DNA of 64,000 nt from Cryptosporangium aurantiacum (GTDB taxonomy: Bacteria; Actinomycetota; Actinomycetes; Mycobacteriales; Cryptosporangiaceae). The position numbers and the translations under genes were made by a program. The notes beneath the pieces were generated by a model. It saw only the letters and a program-made list of their open reading frames with translations. It searched no databases and was not told the origin of the DNA. Numbering within the stretch: the stretch's first letter is position 1; each line of letters opens with the position of its first letter. Positions 50,052-59,563 of the stretch are shown one piece after another. Location of the stretch: positions 62,001 to 126,000 of the forward strand of contig NZ_FRCS01000011.1 of the NCBI RefSeq assembly GCF_900143005.1. The letters run 5' to 3'.

Positions 50052-51248
50052 TCACCGCAGCCGCTCGCGCAGATACTGCGGCAGACGGTGCGTGGAGATC
50101 TCGTCCGCGTCGGTCACCATCGGTTCGCTGGGGTATGCCGCGACCGCGCTCTGGTACACGTCGACGACCCGTGCCGCCACCACCGGCCAGTCGAACGCCT
50201 CGACCGTCGAGCGCCCGACCGCCGCCAGTGCCGCCCGCTGCGCCGGGTCGTCGAGCAGCTCACCGACCCGCTCGGCCAGCGCCGCCGGCCTGCCGGTCGG
50301 GAACAGTGCACCGGCCCGCCCGTCGTCGAGCACGCGGCGGAACGCGTCCAGGTCGCTGGCGACGATCGTGGCACCGGCCGCCATCGCCTCGGTCAGGATG
50401 ATCCCGAACGACTCACCGCCGGTGTTCGGTGCCACGTACAGGTCGACGCTGCGCAGCATCCGGGCCTTGTCGGTCTCCGAGACCATGCCCAGCAGCGTCA
50501 CCCGCGGCCGTAGCGCGCGGGGCAACGCATCGAGCGCGTCGTCGGCGTCGCCGGGTCCTGCGACGAGCAGCCGGAGGCCCGGCCGCTCCGGTGCCAGCGC
50601 GGCGAACGCGTCCGCGAGCACCGTGAAGCCCTTCCGCGGCTCGCCGAACCGCCCGAGGAACCCGAGCGCGCCGCCCTCCCCCGGCCACCCCGGGAGCGGG
50701 GCCGCGTCCGCGAACTTCCCGACCGCCACGCCGTTCGGGATCTCCACCGCCCCGCCGTCCAGGTGCTCGACCTGCACCCGGCGGGCCAGCGCGGAGACCG
50801 CGATCCGCGCGGTGATCTTCTCCAGCACCGGTTGCAGGGCGCTGTGGACCGCGGCGAGGGTGCGCGACCGCTGGGTCGCCGTGTGGAACGTCGCCACGAT
50901 GGGACCGGTCGCCACGACACAGGCCAGCAGCGACAGCGACGGCGCGATCGGCTCGTGCACGTGCAGCACGTCGAACCGGCCGTCGCGCAACCACCGCCGC
51001 ACCCGCGCCAGCGAGATCGGCCCGAACGCCAGCCGGGCCACCGACCCGTTGTACGGCACCGGCACGGCTCGCCCGGCGGGCACCACGTACGACGGCAGGT
51101 CAGCGCCACCGTCCGCGGGCTCCTCGGCCGGTGCGAGCACCGACACCTCGTGGCCGAGGCCGATCAGCGCCTCGGCCAGGTCCCGGACGTGCGCTTGCAC
51201 GCCCCCGGGCACGTCGAACGAGTACGGGCAGACGATTCCGACACGCAT
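50052..51248 (-). CDS. pimA: Phosphatidyl-myo-inositol mannosyltransferase (GT4)
   Basis: Membrane-associated transferase that adds the first mannose to phosphatidylinositol. The 398-residue GT-B protein begins with the PimA signature MRVGIVCPYSFDVPGGVQAHV, has the LHVHEPIAPS region, EIPNGV, GRFGEPRKGF and the nucleotide-sugar motif ESFGIILTEAMA. The ATG at 51248 is the conserved start; upstream in-frame sequence lies in patA. It sits in the pgsA-patA-pimA order known from Mycobacterium (Rv2612c-Rv2610c). Confidence 0.93.
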   Translation of the reverse strand: MRVGIVCPYSFDVPGGVQAHVRDLAEALIGLGHEVSVLAPAEEPADGGADLPSYVVPAGRAVPVPYNGSVARLAFGPISLARVRRWLRDGRFDVLHVHEPIAPSLSLLACVVATGPIVATFHTATQRSRTLAAVHSALQPVLEKITARIAVSALARRVQVEHLDGGAVEIPNGVAVGKFADAAPLPGWPGEGGALGFLGRFGEPRKGFTVLADAFAALAPERPGLRLLVAGPGDADDALDALPRALRPRVTLLGMVSETDKARMLRSVDLYVAPNTGGESFGIILTEAMAAGATIVASDLDAFRRVLDDGRAGALFPTGRPAALAERVGELLDDPAQRAALAAVGRSTVEAFDWPVVAARVVDVYQSAVAAYPSEPMVTDADEISTHRLPQYLRERLR

Positions 51249-51265
51249 CCGTGCGTCCCCGGCGA

Positions 51266-52405
51266 TCAGTCGGCTGTCCGCCGCCGCCGCCGTGGCGGCA
51301 GGTCGGCCAGCCAGAGCGGCTGCAGCATGTGCCAATCCACCGGATGCTCCGCGATGCCTTCCGCGAGCGCGTCGGCAACCCGCTGCGTCACGGCCGCGAC
51401 CCGCGCGGCGTCCCGGTGCCCGTCTTCGATTTTTACGCTGTGCGGCGCGTCACCGCCCGAACGGTCACCACCGTCCGACGTACCGCCGTTCGCGTGCACC
51501 TTCGTCGGGGTGGCGTCCGGCTGCTCGTCCGCCGCAACCGTGGCCACCGCACCCGCGGCGGCCGGCTGCTCGGCGTCCGCCTGCGCAGCGGCCTGCGGGG
51601 CAGGCAGGCCCGGCGTCACCGCCTCCCCCCGCACCACCGCACTCCCGGGGCCGGTCTCGATCGGACCGATCAGCCGCGCCCGGGTCACCGGGCCGTCGTT
51701 CCAGAGCGCGAGCCCGAACAGCGGCGCGCCGGTCCGCAGCGCCAGTACCGCGGGCCCGGCGGGCATCTTCGTCCGCTCCCCGAAGAAGTCGACCTCGATC
51801 CCGCGCGCCGAGAGGTCCCGCTCGCTGAGCAGCACCGCCACCCGGCCCGCGCGCACCCGCTCGGTCAGCACGTCCAGCGGTGGCCGGGACGCGCCGGTGA
51901 GCGGCAGGATCTCCATCCCCAGCGCCCGCCGGAACGAGAGGAACCGCTGATAGAGGTCCTCGGGCTTGAGCCGCTCGGCGACCGTGGTGACCGGGACGCC
52001 GTGCAGTGTCGCCCAGGCACCGGCCAGGTCCCAGTTCCCGGCGTGCGGGAGCGCGACGACCACGCCCCGCCCGGCCGCGACGGCCCGATCGAGCTCCTCG
52101 ACGTTCTCCAGCACGAACCGCCGCTCGATCTCCGCGTGCGACCACTCCGGCATCCGGAACGCCTCGTACCAGTACCGGGCGTACGACTGCAGGCCGCGCT
52201 TCGTCAGGTCGGCCAGGTCGGCGTCGGACATCTCGGGACCGACGACCCGGCGCAGGTTGGCAGCCAAGCGGCGCACGCTCGCGCCGCCGCGACCGGCCAT
52301 CCAGCCGGCACCGCCCTCGAACAGCGCCCGCACCGGACGCTCCGGAAGTACCCGGACCAGCTTCCACCCCGCGGCGTAGGCCGCGCCCGTCACCCGCTCG
52401 TTCAC
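51266..52405 (-). CDS. patA: Phosphatidylinositol mannoside acyltransferase
   Basis: Lauroyl/palmitoyl-transferase-fold enzyme that acylates phosphatidylinositol mannoside. The 379-residue protein has the catalytic H121/D126 motif (LPHAGNWDLAG), the VLLSERDLSARGIEVDFFG segment, MPAGPAVLALR, and the C-terminal HPVDWHMLQPLW motif. A low-complexity Ala/Gly/Asp insertion at residues ~261-330 splits the domain. It overlaps pgsA by 4 bp. Confidence 0.92.
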   Translation of the reverse strand: MNERVTGAAYAAGWKLVRVLPERPVRALFEGGAGWMAGRGGASVRRLAANLRRVVGPEMSDADLADLTKRGLQSYARYWYEAFRMPEWSHAEIERRFVLENVEELDRAVAAGRGVVVALPHAGNWDLAGAWATLHGVPVTTVAERLKPEDLYQRFLSFRRALGMEILPLTGASRPPLDVLTERVRAGRVAVLLSERDLSARGIEVDFFGERTKMPAGPAVLALRTGAPLFGLALWNDGPVTRARLIGPIETGPGSAVVRGEAVTPGLPAPQAAAQADAEQPAAAGAVATVAADEQPDATPTKVHANGGTSDGGDRSGGDAPHSVKIEDGHRDAARVAAVTQRVADALAEGIAEHPVDWHMLQPLWLADLPPRRRRRTAD

Positions 52406-53115
52406 CCCTGCTCCCGCCCGGCCTCAGCGGTGGGCCCACCAGTGGGCTCAGCAGGGGGCTCAGCGGGCGGGGGTGGAACCGGGCCGGTGTCCAGCGGCCG
52501 GGCCGGGCGGACGCGGTCGTCGCGGGTCTGGTTCCAGACCGCCCGCACCCGCTGCCCGACCGTGAACGCCGCCAGCGCGGTGAGCAGCCAGAGGACCCAC
52601 TCGATGCCGCCGGGCACCCCGAGCACCTCGAGGACGCCACCGAAGCCGACCAGCACCAGCCGCTCGGTGCGCTCGGCGATGCCGACGTTCGCGGTCAGCC
52701 CGAGGCCTTCCGCCCGAGCCTTCGCGTACGACACCAGGACGCCGGTGATCAGGCAGAGCAGCGCCGCGATGCCGGCCGAGTCGCGCCCCTCGGTGAACAG
52801 CCAGTACGCGGCCGCGGCGAAGATCGACGCGTCGGCGAGCCGGTCGCAGGTCGAGTCGAGGAACGCGCCCCACCGGCTCGACCAGCCGCGCGCTCTGGCC
52901 ATCGCGCCGTCGAGCATGTCGGTGAGCGCGAACAACGTGATCGCGATCCCGCCGGCGAGCACGTGGCCGGGGACGACCAGGAAGATCGAGGACAGTACGA
53001 CACCGGTCGTCCCGATCAGCGTCATCGCGTCCGGGGTGAGGCCGGTGCGCACCAACGCGGCGCCGATCGGGCCGGTCACGCGGGTGATCCGGGCGCGCGC
53101 CAGGACGTTGAGCAT
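52402..53115 (-). CDS. pgsA: CDP-alcohol phosphatidyltransferase (phosphatidylinositol phosphate synthase)
   Basis: Membrane enzyme that joins a CDP-diacylglycerol to an inositol phosphate head group. The 237-residue protein carries the full CDP-AP motif D66xxDG(70)xxAR(74)...G83xxxD87xxxD91 and several transmembrane helices; residues ~196-237 are a Pro-rich tail. Its place before patA and pimA fits inositol-phospholipid synthesis. The 362-bp gap 53116-53477 to the divergent GTPase gene shows no further gene; it must hold both promoters. Confidence 0.92.
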   Translation of the reverse strand: MLNVLARARITRVTGPIGAALVRTGLTPDAMTLIGTTGVVLSSIFLVVPGHVLAGGIAITLFALTDMLDGAMARARGWSSRWGAFLDSTCDRLADASIFAAAAYWLFTEGRDSAGIAALLCLITGVLVSYAKARAEGLGLTANVGIAERTERLVLVGFGGVLEVLGVPGGIEWVLWLLTALAAFTVGQRVRAVWNQTRDDRVRPARPLDTGPVPPPPAEPPAEPTGGPTAEAGREQG

Positions 53116-53477
53116 CGGAATCCGTTCTCGAAGGGGGCGGCAGCGGCGTGCCCACGATAGCCGCTACCTGGGCGGCTCCCACTCGGGCGCCGGATCCGCC
53201 CCGGCGGCGCCCTCGTGGGCACTCCCGCCGCGACGGCCCGCGCGGGCAGGCGGATCCGACCCGCGGAGGAAGGGCGCCCTTACTCACCTCGCGTCCGGAT
53301 CGCCCGACACAATTGGGCTTGTCGGATCGGTGCAGCAAGTCCCGGCGTCCGCCAGGGCTTGCCCCGTACCGGGGCGGCGGTGTGGGATCGATCACACGGA
53401 CCTGTCTTCCGGTGGCGCGGCCGGGATGTGCGCCGGCCGCCGGCCAGGCGTCCCGGCGAGCGCGAGGAGGCACCCCG

Positions 53478-55760
53478 ATGGCGCAGAAAGTGGCTGGTAG
53501 CCCCGACCGGGCGGCATCCGCCGGGCCGGTGGTCGACGATCCCCGGTCCCTACGCAACGTCGTCCTGGTCGGCCATTCCGGGGCCGGCAAGACGACGTTG
53601 GTCGAGGCTCTGCTGGTAGCAACCGGAACAATCTCCCGGGCCGGATCGGTGGTCGACGGGACGACGGTCTGCGATTGCGACCCCGCAGCGGTACGGCAGC
53701 AGCGGTCGGTGACGCTGACCCCGGCGCCGATCGTCCACCGCGGCGTGAAGATCAACCTGCTCGACACCCCCGGCTACGCGGACTTCGTCGGTGAGCTGCG
53801 GGCCGGCCTGCGCGCGGCGGACGCGGCGCTGTTCGTCATCTCCGCGGTCGACGGCGTGGACGCCAGCACGATCGCGCTGTGGGAGGAGTGCGCCCGGGTC
53901 GGGATGCCGCGGGCGGTCGTCGTCACCCGGCTCGACCACCCGCGCGCGGACTTCGACGAGGCGGTGGCGATCTGCCAGCGGGTGTTCGGCGACGGGGTGA
54001 TGCCGCTGTACCTGCCGGTGCACGAGGCGATCGAAGGCACCGTGGGGTCGGCCGCTGAATCCGGTAGCCGCCAGACGCTGTCCGACTTCCTCGGCGGCAT
54101 CGACGGCGCCACCGAGCAGACCCGCACCGCCGGTCTGTTCGGTCTGGTCACCCAGCAGATCTACGACTACAGCGCCGGGGGCCCGGAACCGGTCATCCGC
54201 CCGGCCGACCCCGAGCACCTCGAACTGGTCGAGGAGTCCAGGAACAACCTCATCGAGGGGATCATCGCCGAGAGCGAGGACGAGACCCTGATGGACCGGT
54301 ACCTGGCCGGCGAGGAGATCGACCCCGACGTGCTGATCACCGACCTGGAGACCGCGGTGTCCCGGGGCTCGTTCTACCCGGTCCTGCCCGCCGACCCGAC
54401 GACCGGTGTGGGGCTGGCCGAGCTGCTGGACGGCATCGTCCGCGCGTGCCCGCCCCCGACCGAGCGGCCCACGCCCGCGGTGACGACGATCGACGGCGAC
54501 CCCCGTGACGCGCTGACCGCCGACCCGAACGGCCCGCTGGTGGCCGAGGTGGTGAAGACGACCGTCGACCCGTACGTCGGCCGGGTGTCGCTGGTCCGGG
54601 TGTTCTCCGGGACGCTGCGCGCGGAGGACACCGTGCACGTCTCCGGCCACGGCGTCCGGACCCGGGACGACACGCACGCGCCCGACGAGGCCTGGGCCGA
54701 CCACGACGCCGACGAGCGCGCCGCACACCTGTACTCCCCGCTCGGCACGCAGCTGCGCGAGGTGCCGTACGCGGTGGCCGGTGACCTCTGCGCGCTGACG
54801 AAGGTCGGCAGCGCGGAGACCGGCGACACGATCTCGTCGAAGGACAACCCGCTGCTGGTGGCGCCGTGGGACCTGCCGGAGCCGCTGCTGCCGGTCGCGG
54901 TCGTCGCGCGCAGCCGCAGCGACGAGGACGCGCTGGCCAAGAACCTCTCCCGGCTGGTCGCGGGCGACGCGACGCTGCGGATGGAACGCAACCCGGAGAC
55001 CGGTCAGCTGGTGCTCTGGACGATGGGCGAGGCCCACGCGGACGTCGTCCTCGAGCGGCTGCGCGCGGGCGGCGTCGACCTGGACACCGAGCCGGTGCGG
55101 GTGCCGCTGCGGGAGACGCTCGCCGGCCCGGCCAAGGGGCACGGGCGGCACGTGAAGCAGTCCGGCGGGCACGGCCAGTACGCGATCTGCGACATCGAGG
55201 TGGAGCCGCTGCCGACCGGTTCGGGGTTCGAGTTCGTCGACCGGGTGGTCGGTGGGGCGGTGCCGCACCAGTACATCCCGTCGGTGCAGAAGGGCGTCCG
55301 GCAGCAGATGGAGCGCGGCCTGGTGGCCGGCTACCCGGTCGTCGACCTGCGGGTGACGCTGGTGGACGGCAAGGCGCACAGCGTCGACTCCTCCGACGCG
55401 GCGTTCCAGATGGCCGGTGCGCTGGCGCTGCGCGAGGCGGCGGCATCCGGGACGGTCAGCCTGCTGGAGCCGGTCGACGAGGTCGACATCACGGTGCCGG
55501 ACACCTACGTCGGCCCGGTGATGAGCGACCTCTCCGGACGCCGCGGCCGGGTGCTCGGCACCGAACCGACTGGTGCTCGCGGAGAACCGGGACACGAGCG
55601 GACGATCGTGCACGCGGAGGTGCCGGCGACCGAGCTGGTGCGCTACTCCCCCGAGCTGCGGTCGCTGACGTCCGGCACCGCGACGTTCACCCGGACGTTC
55701 GCCCGCTACGAGCCGATGCCGCCGAACCTCGCCGCGAAGGCCCTCGCCGACCAAACCTGA
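53478..55760 (+). CDS. EF-G2-like translational GTPase (FusA2 type)
   Basis: 760-residue paralogue of elongation factor G. The P-loop is GHSGAGKTT, G3 is DTPGYADF, and the G4 NKxD motif is changed to TRLD. The effector region reads QRSVTLTPAP rather than the RGITI of EF-G. Domains II-V follow (the GHGQYAICDIEVEP segment of domain IV and a C-terminal ARYEPMP tail). ATG 53478 has GAGGAGG 7 nt upstream. M. tuberculosis FusA2 is similar; those proteins lack normal translocation activity and their role is unclear. It is followed by the HIT gene (22-bp gap). Confidence 0.88.
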   Translation: MAQKVAGSPDRAASAGPVVDDPRSLRNVVLVGHSGAGKTTLVEALLVATGTISRAGSVVDGTTVCDCDPAAVRQQRSVTLTPAPIVHRGVKINLLDTPGYADFVGELRAGLRAADAALFVISAVDGVDASTIALWEECARVGMPRAVVVTRLDHPRADFDEAVAICQRVFGDGVMPLYLPVHEAIEGTVGSAAESGSRQTLSDFLGGIDGATEQTRTAGLFGLVTQQIYDYSAGGPEPVIRPADPEHLELVEESRNNLIEGIIAESEDETLMDRYLAGEEIDPDVLITDLETAVSRGSFYPVLPADPTTGVGLAELLDGIVRACPPPTERPTPAVTTIDGDPRDALTADPNGPLVAEVVKTTVDPYVGRVSLVRVFSGTLRAEDTVHVSGHGVRTRDDTHAPDEAWADHDADERAAHLYSPLGTQLREVPYAVAGDLCALTKVGSAETGDTISSKDNPLLVAPWDLPEPLLPVAVVARSRSDEDALAKNLSRLVAGDATLRMERNPETGQLVLWTMGEAHADVVLERLRAGGVDLDTEPVRVPLRETLAGPAKGHGRHVKQSGGHGQYAICDIEVEPLPTGSGFEFVDRVVGGAVPHQYIPSVQKGVRQQMERGLVAGYPVVDLRVTLVDGKAHSVDSSDAAFQMAGALALREAAASGTVSLLEPVDEVDITVPDTYVGPVMSDLSGRRGRVLGTEPTGARGEPGHERTIVHAEVPATELVRYSPELRSLTSGTATFTRTFARYEPMPPNLAAKALADQT

Positions 55761-55782
55761 CCCGCTCCGTAGGATCGCTTGC

Positions 55783-56358
55783 ATGACGGGCCCGGAGATC
55801 GAACGGCAGCAGGGGGCCGGCGACCCCGATCACTTCCAGCGACTGTGGACGCCCCACCGGATGGCGTACATCAAGGGCGAGGGCAAGCCTGCCGGCGAGG
55901 GAAGCGACGGGTGTCCGTTCTGCCTGATGCCGTCGCTGCCGGACGACCAGGGACTCATCCTGGCCCGGGGCGACACCGTGTACGCGCTGCTCAATCTGTA
56001 CCCGTACAACTCGGGTCACCTGATGGTCGTCCCGTACCGGCACGTCCCCGACTACACCGACCTCGACGAAGCCGAGGTGGCCGAGCTCGGCGCGTTCACC
56101 CAGGACGCGATGCGCGCGGTGCGGAAGGCGTCCGGTGCCCACGGGTTCAACATCGGGATGAACCAGGGGTCGGTGGCCGGTGCGGGGATCGCCGCGCACC
56201 TGCACCAGCACGTGGTGCCGCGGTGGGGCGGGGACACCAACTTCATGCCCGTGGTCGGCCAGACCAAGGTCCTCCCCGAACTCCTCGGCGAGACCCGCAC
56301 GCTGCTCGCCGCGGCCTGGGCCGACACCGCCGAAGCCGCCACCCTCGAGCGCCCGTAG
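55783..56358 (+). CDS. HIT-family hydrolase (Ap4A phosphorylase-like)
   Basis: 191-residue nucleotide hydrolase or phosphorylase. It has the HIT motif H139LHQHVV (HxHxHxx) and a CPFC pair at residues 44-47 in the N-terminal region, as in the Ap4A phosphorylase-like Rv2613c group. In mycobacteria this gene stands beside thrS and pgsA on their strand; here it faces thrS, so the local arrangement has changed. Confidence 0.9.
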   Translation: MTGPEIERQQGAGDPDHFQRLWTPHRMAYIKGEGKPAGEGSDGCPFCLMPSLPDDQGLILARGDTVYALLNLYPYNSGHLMVVPYRHVPDYTDLDEAEVAELGAFTQDAMRAVRKASGAHGFNIGMNQGSVAGAGIAAHLHQHVVPRWGGDTNFMPVVGQTKVLPELLGETRTLLAAAWADTAEAATLERP

Positions 56359-56395
56359 CTCGCTTGCCCGGCGTCCACCGCAGCAATTGCTTGAG

Positions 56396-56531
56396 GCGCC
56401 GCCAGGCGCTGTTGTTTGAACCTGGAGCCCGTCCAGAGCGGCGCCGGCAGTCGAGCGGGCCGACGCCGTGACATCAGCGAAGCGTCATCAGGAGGCCCGC
56501 TCGCCTGTCAGCGTTGTTCTGGGCGGGCCGC
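56396..56531. repeat. Structured repeat element, copy R3 (between HIT gene and thrS)
   Basis: Same orientation as R1 and R2: GCGCC-GCCA-GGCGC hairpin, outer arm GCCCGTCCAGA facing TCTGGGCGGGC (one G-T pair), inner hairpin CGAGCGGGCC/GGCCCGCTCG with a TGAC/GTCA tip. It abuts the thrS stop codon (56532-56534) with no gap, between convergent genes. Confidence 0.8.
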
Positions 56532-58535
56532 CTACAGGGCGGACGGGCTCACGTTGGTGCGGGAGCGCACGACGTCGACGACGTGCTCGATCGCCTCGTC
56601 CAGCGGGACGCCGTTCCGCTGCGACCCGTCGCGGTACCGGAACGAGACCGTGCCCGCCGCCACGTCGTCGTCACCGGCGATCACCATGAACGGGATCTTC
56701 TGCTTCTGCGCGTTCCGGATCTTCTTCTGCATCCGGTCGCTCGCGGTGTCCACCTCGACCCGGATGCTCTGGCTGCGCAGGCGCGCGGCGAACTCCTCCA
56801 GGTACCCGACGTGGCCGTCCCCGATCGGGATCCCGATCACCTGCACCGGCGCCAGCCACGCGGGGAACGCACCGGCGTAGTGCTCGGTCAGCACCCCGAA
56901 GAACCGCTCGATCGAACCGAACAGCGCCCGGTGGATCATCACCGGCCGCTTCCGCGATCCGTCGGCGGCCTGGTACTCCAGCTCGAACCGCTCAGGCAGC
57001 ATGAAGTCGAGCTGGATCGTGGACATCTGCCAGGTGCGGCCGATCGCGTCCCGCGCCTGCACCGAGATCTTCGGCCCGTAGAACGCCGCACCGCCCGGGT
57101 CCGGCACCAGGTCCAGCCCGGACTCGGTGGCGACCCGCCGCAGGGTCTCGGTCGCGACGTCCCAGACCTCGTCGTCCCCGATGTACTTCTCCGGGTTCTT
57201 GGTCGACAGCTCCAGGTAGAAGTCGTCGAGGCCGTAGTCCTTCAGCAGGTCCAGGACGAACTGCAGCAGCGAGGTGAGCTCACCCTCGATCTGCTCCTGG
57301 GTGCAGAAGATGTGCGCGTCGTCCATGGTCAGGCCGCGCACGCGGGTCAGGCCGTGGATGACGCCGGACTTCTCGTACCGGTACACGGTGCCGAACTCGA
57401 ACATCCGCAGCGGCAGCTCGCGGTACGACCGCCCACGCGACCGGAAGATCAGGTCGTGCATCGGGCAGTTCATCGGCTTGAGGTAGTACTGCGCGCCCTC
57501 CAGCTCCATGGGCGGGAACATGCCGTCGGCGTACCAGTCGAGGTGGCCGGAGACCTCGTACAGGTGGCCCTTGGTGATGTGCGGGGTGTTGACGAACGAG
57601 TATCCGGCTTCCTCGTGCCGCTGCCGGGAGTAGTTCTCCAGCTCCCGGCGGATGATGCCGCCCTTCGGGTGGAACACCGGCAGGCCGGAGCCCAACTCGT
57701 CGGGGAAGCTGAACAGGTCGAGTTCTGCGCCGAGCTTGCGGTGGTCGCGCTTGGCGGCCTCTTCCAGGCGCTGCTGGTACGCCTTCAACGCGTCCCGGGT
57801 CGGCCACGCGGTGCCGTAGATCCGCTGGAGCTGCGGGTTCTTCTCGCTGCCCCGCCAGTACGCCGCCGCCGAACGCTGCAGGCTGAACGCCGGGATGTTG
57901 CGGGTGGTGGGCAGGTGCGGGCCGCGGCACAGGTCGGTCCAGACCCGGTCGCCGGTCTTCTTGTCGAGGTTGTCGTACATGGTCAGCGCGCCTTCGCCGA
58001 CCTCGACCGACGCGCCCTCGGCGGCGTCGTCACCGGCTCCCTTGAGCGAGATGAGCTCGAGCTTGAACCGCTCGTGGGCGAGCTCGTGCCGCGCCTCGTC
58101 GTCGGTGATCGGGCGGCGGGAGAAGCGCTGACCGGCCTTGATGATCTCCTGCATGCGCTTCTCGAGGCGCTTGAGGTCGTCCGGGGTGAACGGCTTCTCC
58201 GGCAGGAAGTCGTAGTAGAAGCCGTTCTCGATCGGCGGGCCGATACCGAGCAGGGTGCCCGGGAAGACGTCCTGCACGGCCTGGGCCAGGACGTGCGCGG
58301 TGGAGTGGCGCAGCACGTTGAGCCCGTCGGGCGAGTCGATGAGCACCGGCTCGACCTCGGCGTCGGCGTCCGGGACCCACTCCAGGTCGCGGAGCTGACC
58401 GTCCGCGTCACGGACGACGACCGCGGCCTGCCCGCCGTCGACGGGGATCCCGGCGGCGACCAGCGCGTCCGCGGCCGTCGTCCCGGCCGGCACCACGACG
58501 GCGGCGGTCACGGGCGCGGAACGGGGTGCGGACAC
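56532..58535 (-). CDS. thrS: Threonyl-tRNA synthetase
   Basis: Charges tRNA-Thr. The 667-residue protein has a TGS-like N-terminus, the editing domain ([12 protein letters not shown] with the HxxxH pair), the second editing and catalytic core with the zinc-ligand MNCPMH, the motif [15 protein letters not shown] and the C-terminal anticodon-binding domain. The GTG at 58535 has GAGGAGAG 4 nt upstream; the longer frame has no such site. The actinobacterial thrS-HIT-pgsA order is modified here by the GTPase gene. Confidence 0.95.
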   Translation of the reverse strand: MSAPRSAPVTAAVVVPAGTTAADALVAAGIPVDGGQAAVVVRDADGQLRDLEWVPDADAEVEPVLIDSPDGLNVLRHSTAHVLAQAVQDVFPGTLLGIGPPIENGFYYDFLPEKPFTPDDLKRLEKRMQEIIKAGQRFSRRPITDDEARHELAHERFKLELISLKGAGDDAAEGASVEVGEGALTMYDNLDKKTGDRVWTDLCRGPHLPTTRNIPAFSLQRSAAAYWRGSEKNPQLQRIYGTAWPTRDALKAYQQRLEEAAKRDHRKLGAELDLFSFPDELGSGLPVFHPKGGIIRRELENYSRQRHEEAGYSFVNTPHITKGHLYEVSGHLDWYADGMFPPMELEGAQYYLKPMNCPMHDLIFRSRGRSYRELPLRMFEFGTVYRYEKSGVIHGLTRVRGLTMDDAHIFCTQEQIEGELTSLLQFVLDLLKDYGLDDFYLELSTKNPEKYIGDDEVWDVATETLRRVATESGLDLVPDPGGAAFYGPKISVQARDAIGRTWQMSTIQLDFMLPERFELEYQAADGSRKRPVMIHRALFGSIERFFGVLTEHYAGAFPAWLAPVQVIGIPIGDGHVGYLEEFAARLRSQSIRVEVDTASDRMQKKIRNAQKQKIPFMVIAGDDDVAAGTVSFRYRDGSQRNGVPLDEAIEHVVDVVRSRTNVSPSAL

Positions 58536-58776
58536 AGTTCTCTCCTCGACATCTCTGCGGGTGCCGGCTACTCGCTGCCGACTCGCCACGATGCTAGTCG
58601 GCGGGCGTCCCGAACCCGGCACCGGTTAATCCCGACACCGCCATCGGTTGCCAACTGTCGCCTGCACGACGGAACGGGGTCCGCAGGTGGCACGAAACCG
58701 GGATCCCCCGGCACACCGCCGTCCGTAGTGTCGTCGGCAAGCAAGCACACCCCTTTTGACGAGAACGGAAACCACG

Positions 58777-59523
58777 ATGAGCGACAGCGGCGACACGATC
58801 GACTCCGGCGCCGACGCCCCCACCAGCACGATCGCCGACAACGATGTGCCGCTGGACTACGACGGCGACGGCGTCGTCGACGGTTACCTCCACCGGGAGG
58901 ACGACGGCACGGCGTACGCGGTGCTCGACCTGGACCACGACGGTGAGTCCGAGACGGTCGCGGCCGACACCGACGGCGACGGCTACGTGGACGTCGTGGC
59001 GTCCGACACCGACGGTGACGGCGCGGTGGACTACGCGGTCGTCGACACCGACGGCGACCACATCGCGGACACCGCGGTCTACGACCGGGACGGCGACGGC
59101 GACTTCGACTACGCGGCCGTCGACACCAACGGCGACGGCGTGATCGACGGGACCGCCGCCGACACCGACAACGACGGTGACTTCGACGCGGTCGAGGTCG
59201 ACTCCGACTACGACGGTGTCGTGGACGCGGTGGTCGTCGACACGAACGACGACGCCGAGTTCGACACGGTCTACTCCGACACCGACGGCAACGGCACCGT
59301 CGACACGGCGACCCCGATCGAGGACACGCCGGACCCGACGCAGCAGACCGCGGCCACCGACGCTGCGGCCGAGCCGACCACGACCACCACGACGACCACC
59401 ACCACGACGACCACGACCGACAGCGCCGACAGCGCGACGACCGACACCACGACCGAGACGTCGACCGACCCGGCGACCGACCCGGCCACGGTCTCCGCCC
59501 AGCCGGCCGCCCCGGCCAGCTGA
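58777..59523 (+). CDS. Aspartate-rich calcium-loop repeat protein (unclassified)
   Basis: 248-residue, very acidic protein. After a ~30-residue N-terminus, about 11 units of 13 residues follow, each of the form D-T-D-G-D-G-x-V-D-x-x-x-x, as in EF-hand or thrombospondin-3 calcium loops. Then comes a poly-Thr tract of 14 residues and a Ser/Thr/Ala/Pro tail. No signal peptide or transmembrane segment is seen. ATG 58777 has GGAA 7 nt upstream. It may bind calcium or act as a spacer. No known family matches the whole protein. Confidence 0.75.
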   Translation: MSDSGDTIDSGADAPTSTIADNDVPLDYDGDGVVDGYLHREDDGTAYAVLDLDHDGESETVAADTDGDGYVDVVASDTDGDGAVDYAVVDTDGDHIADTAVYDRDGDGDFDYAAVDTNGDGVIDGTAADTDNDGDFDAVEVDSDYDGVVDAVVVDTNDDAEFDTVYSDTDGNGTVDTATPIEDTPDPTQQTAATDAAAEPTTTTTTTTTTTTTTDSADSATTDTTTETSTDPATDPATVSAQPAAPAS

Positions 59524-59529
59524 TTCTCC

Positions 59530-59562
59530 CGCTCAGTGGGCGCTTCCGGCGCCCACTGAGCG
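59530..59562. terminator. Bidirectional hairpin between the repeat protein and tetR
   Basis: Perfect 14-bp stem (59530-59543 and 59549-59562) with a 5-nt loop, starting 7 bp after the stop of the plus gene and ending 2 bp before the stop of tetR. Confidence 0.75.
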
Positions 59563-59563
59563 C

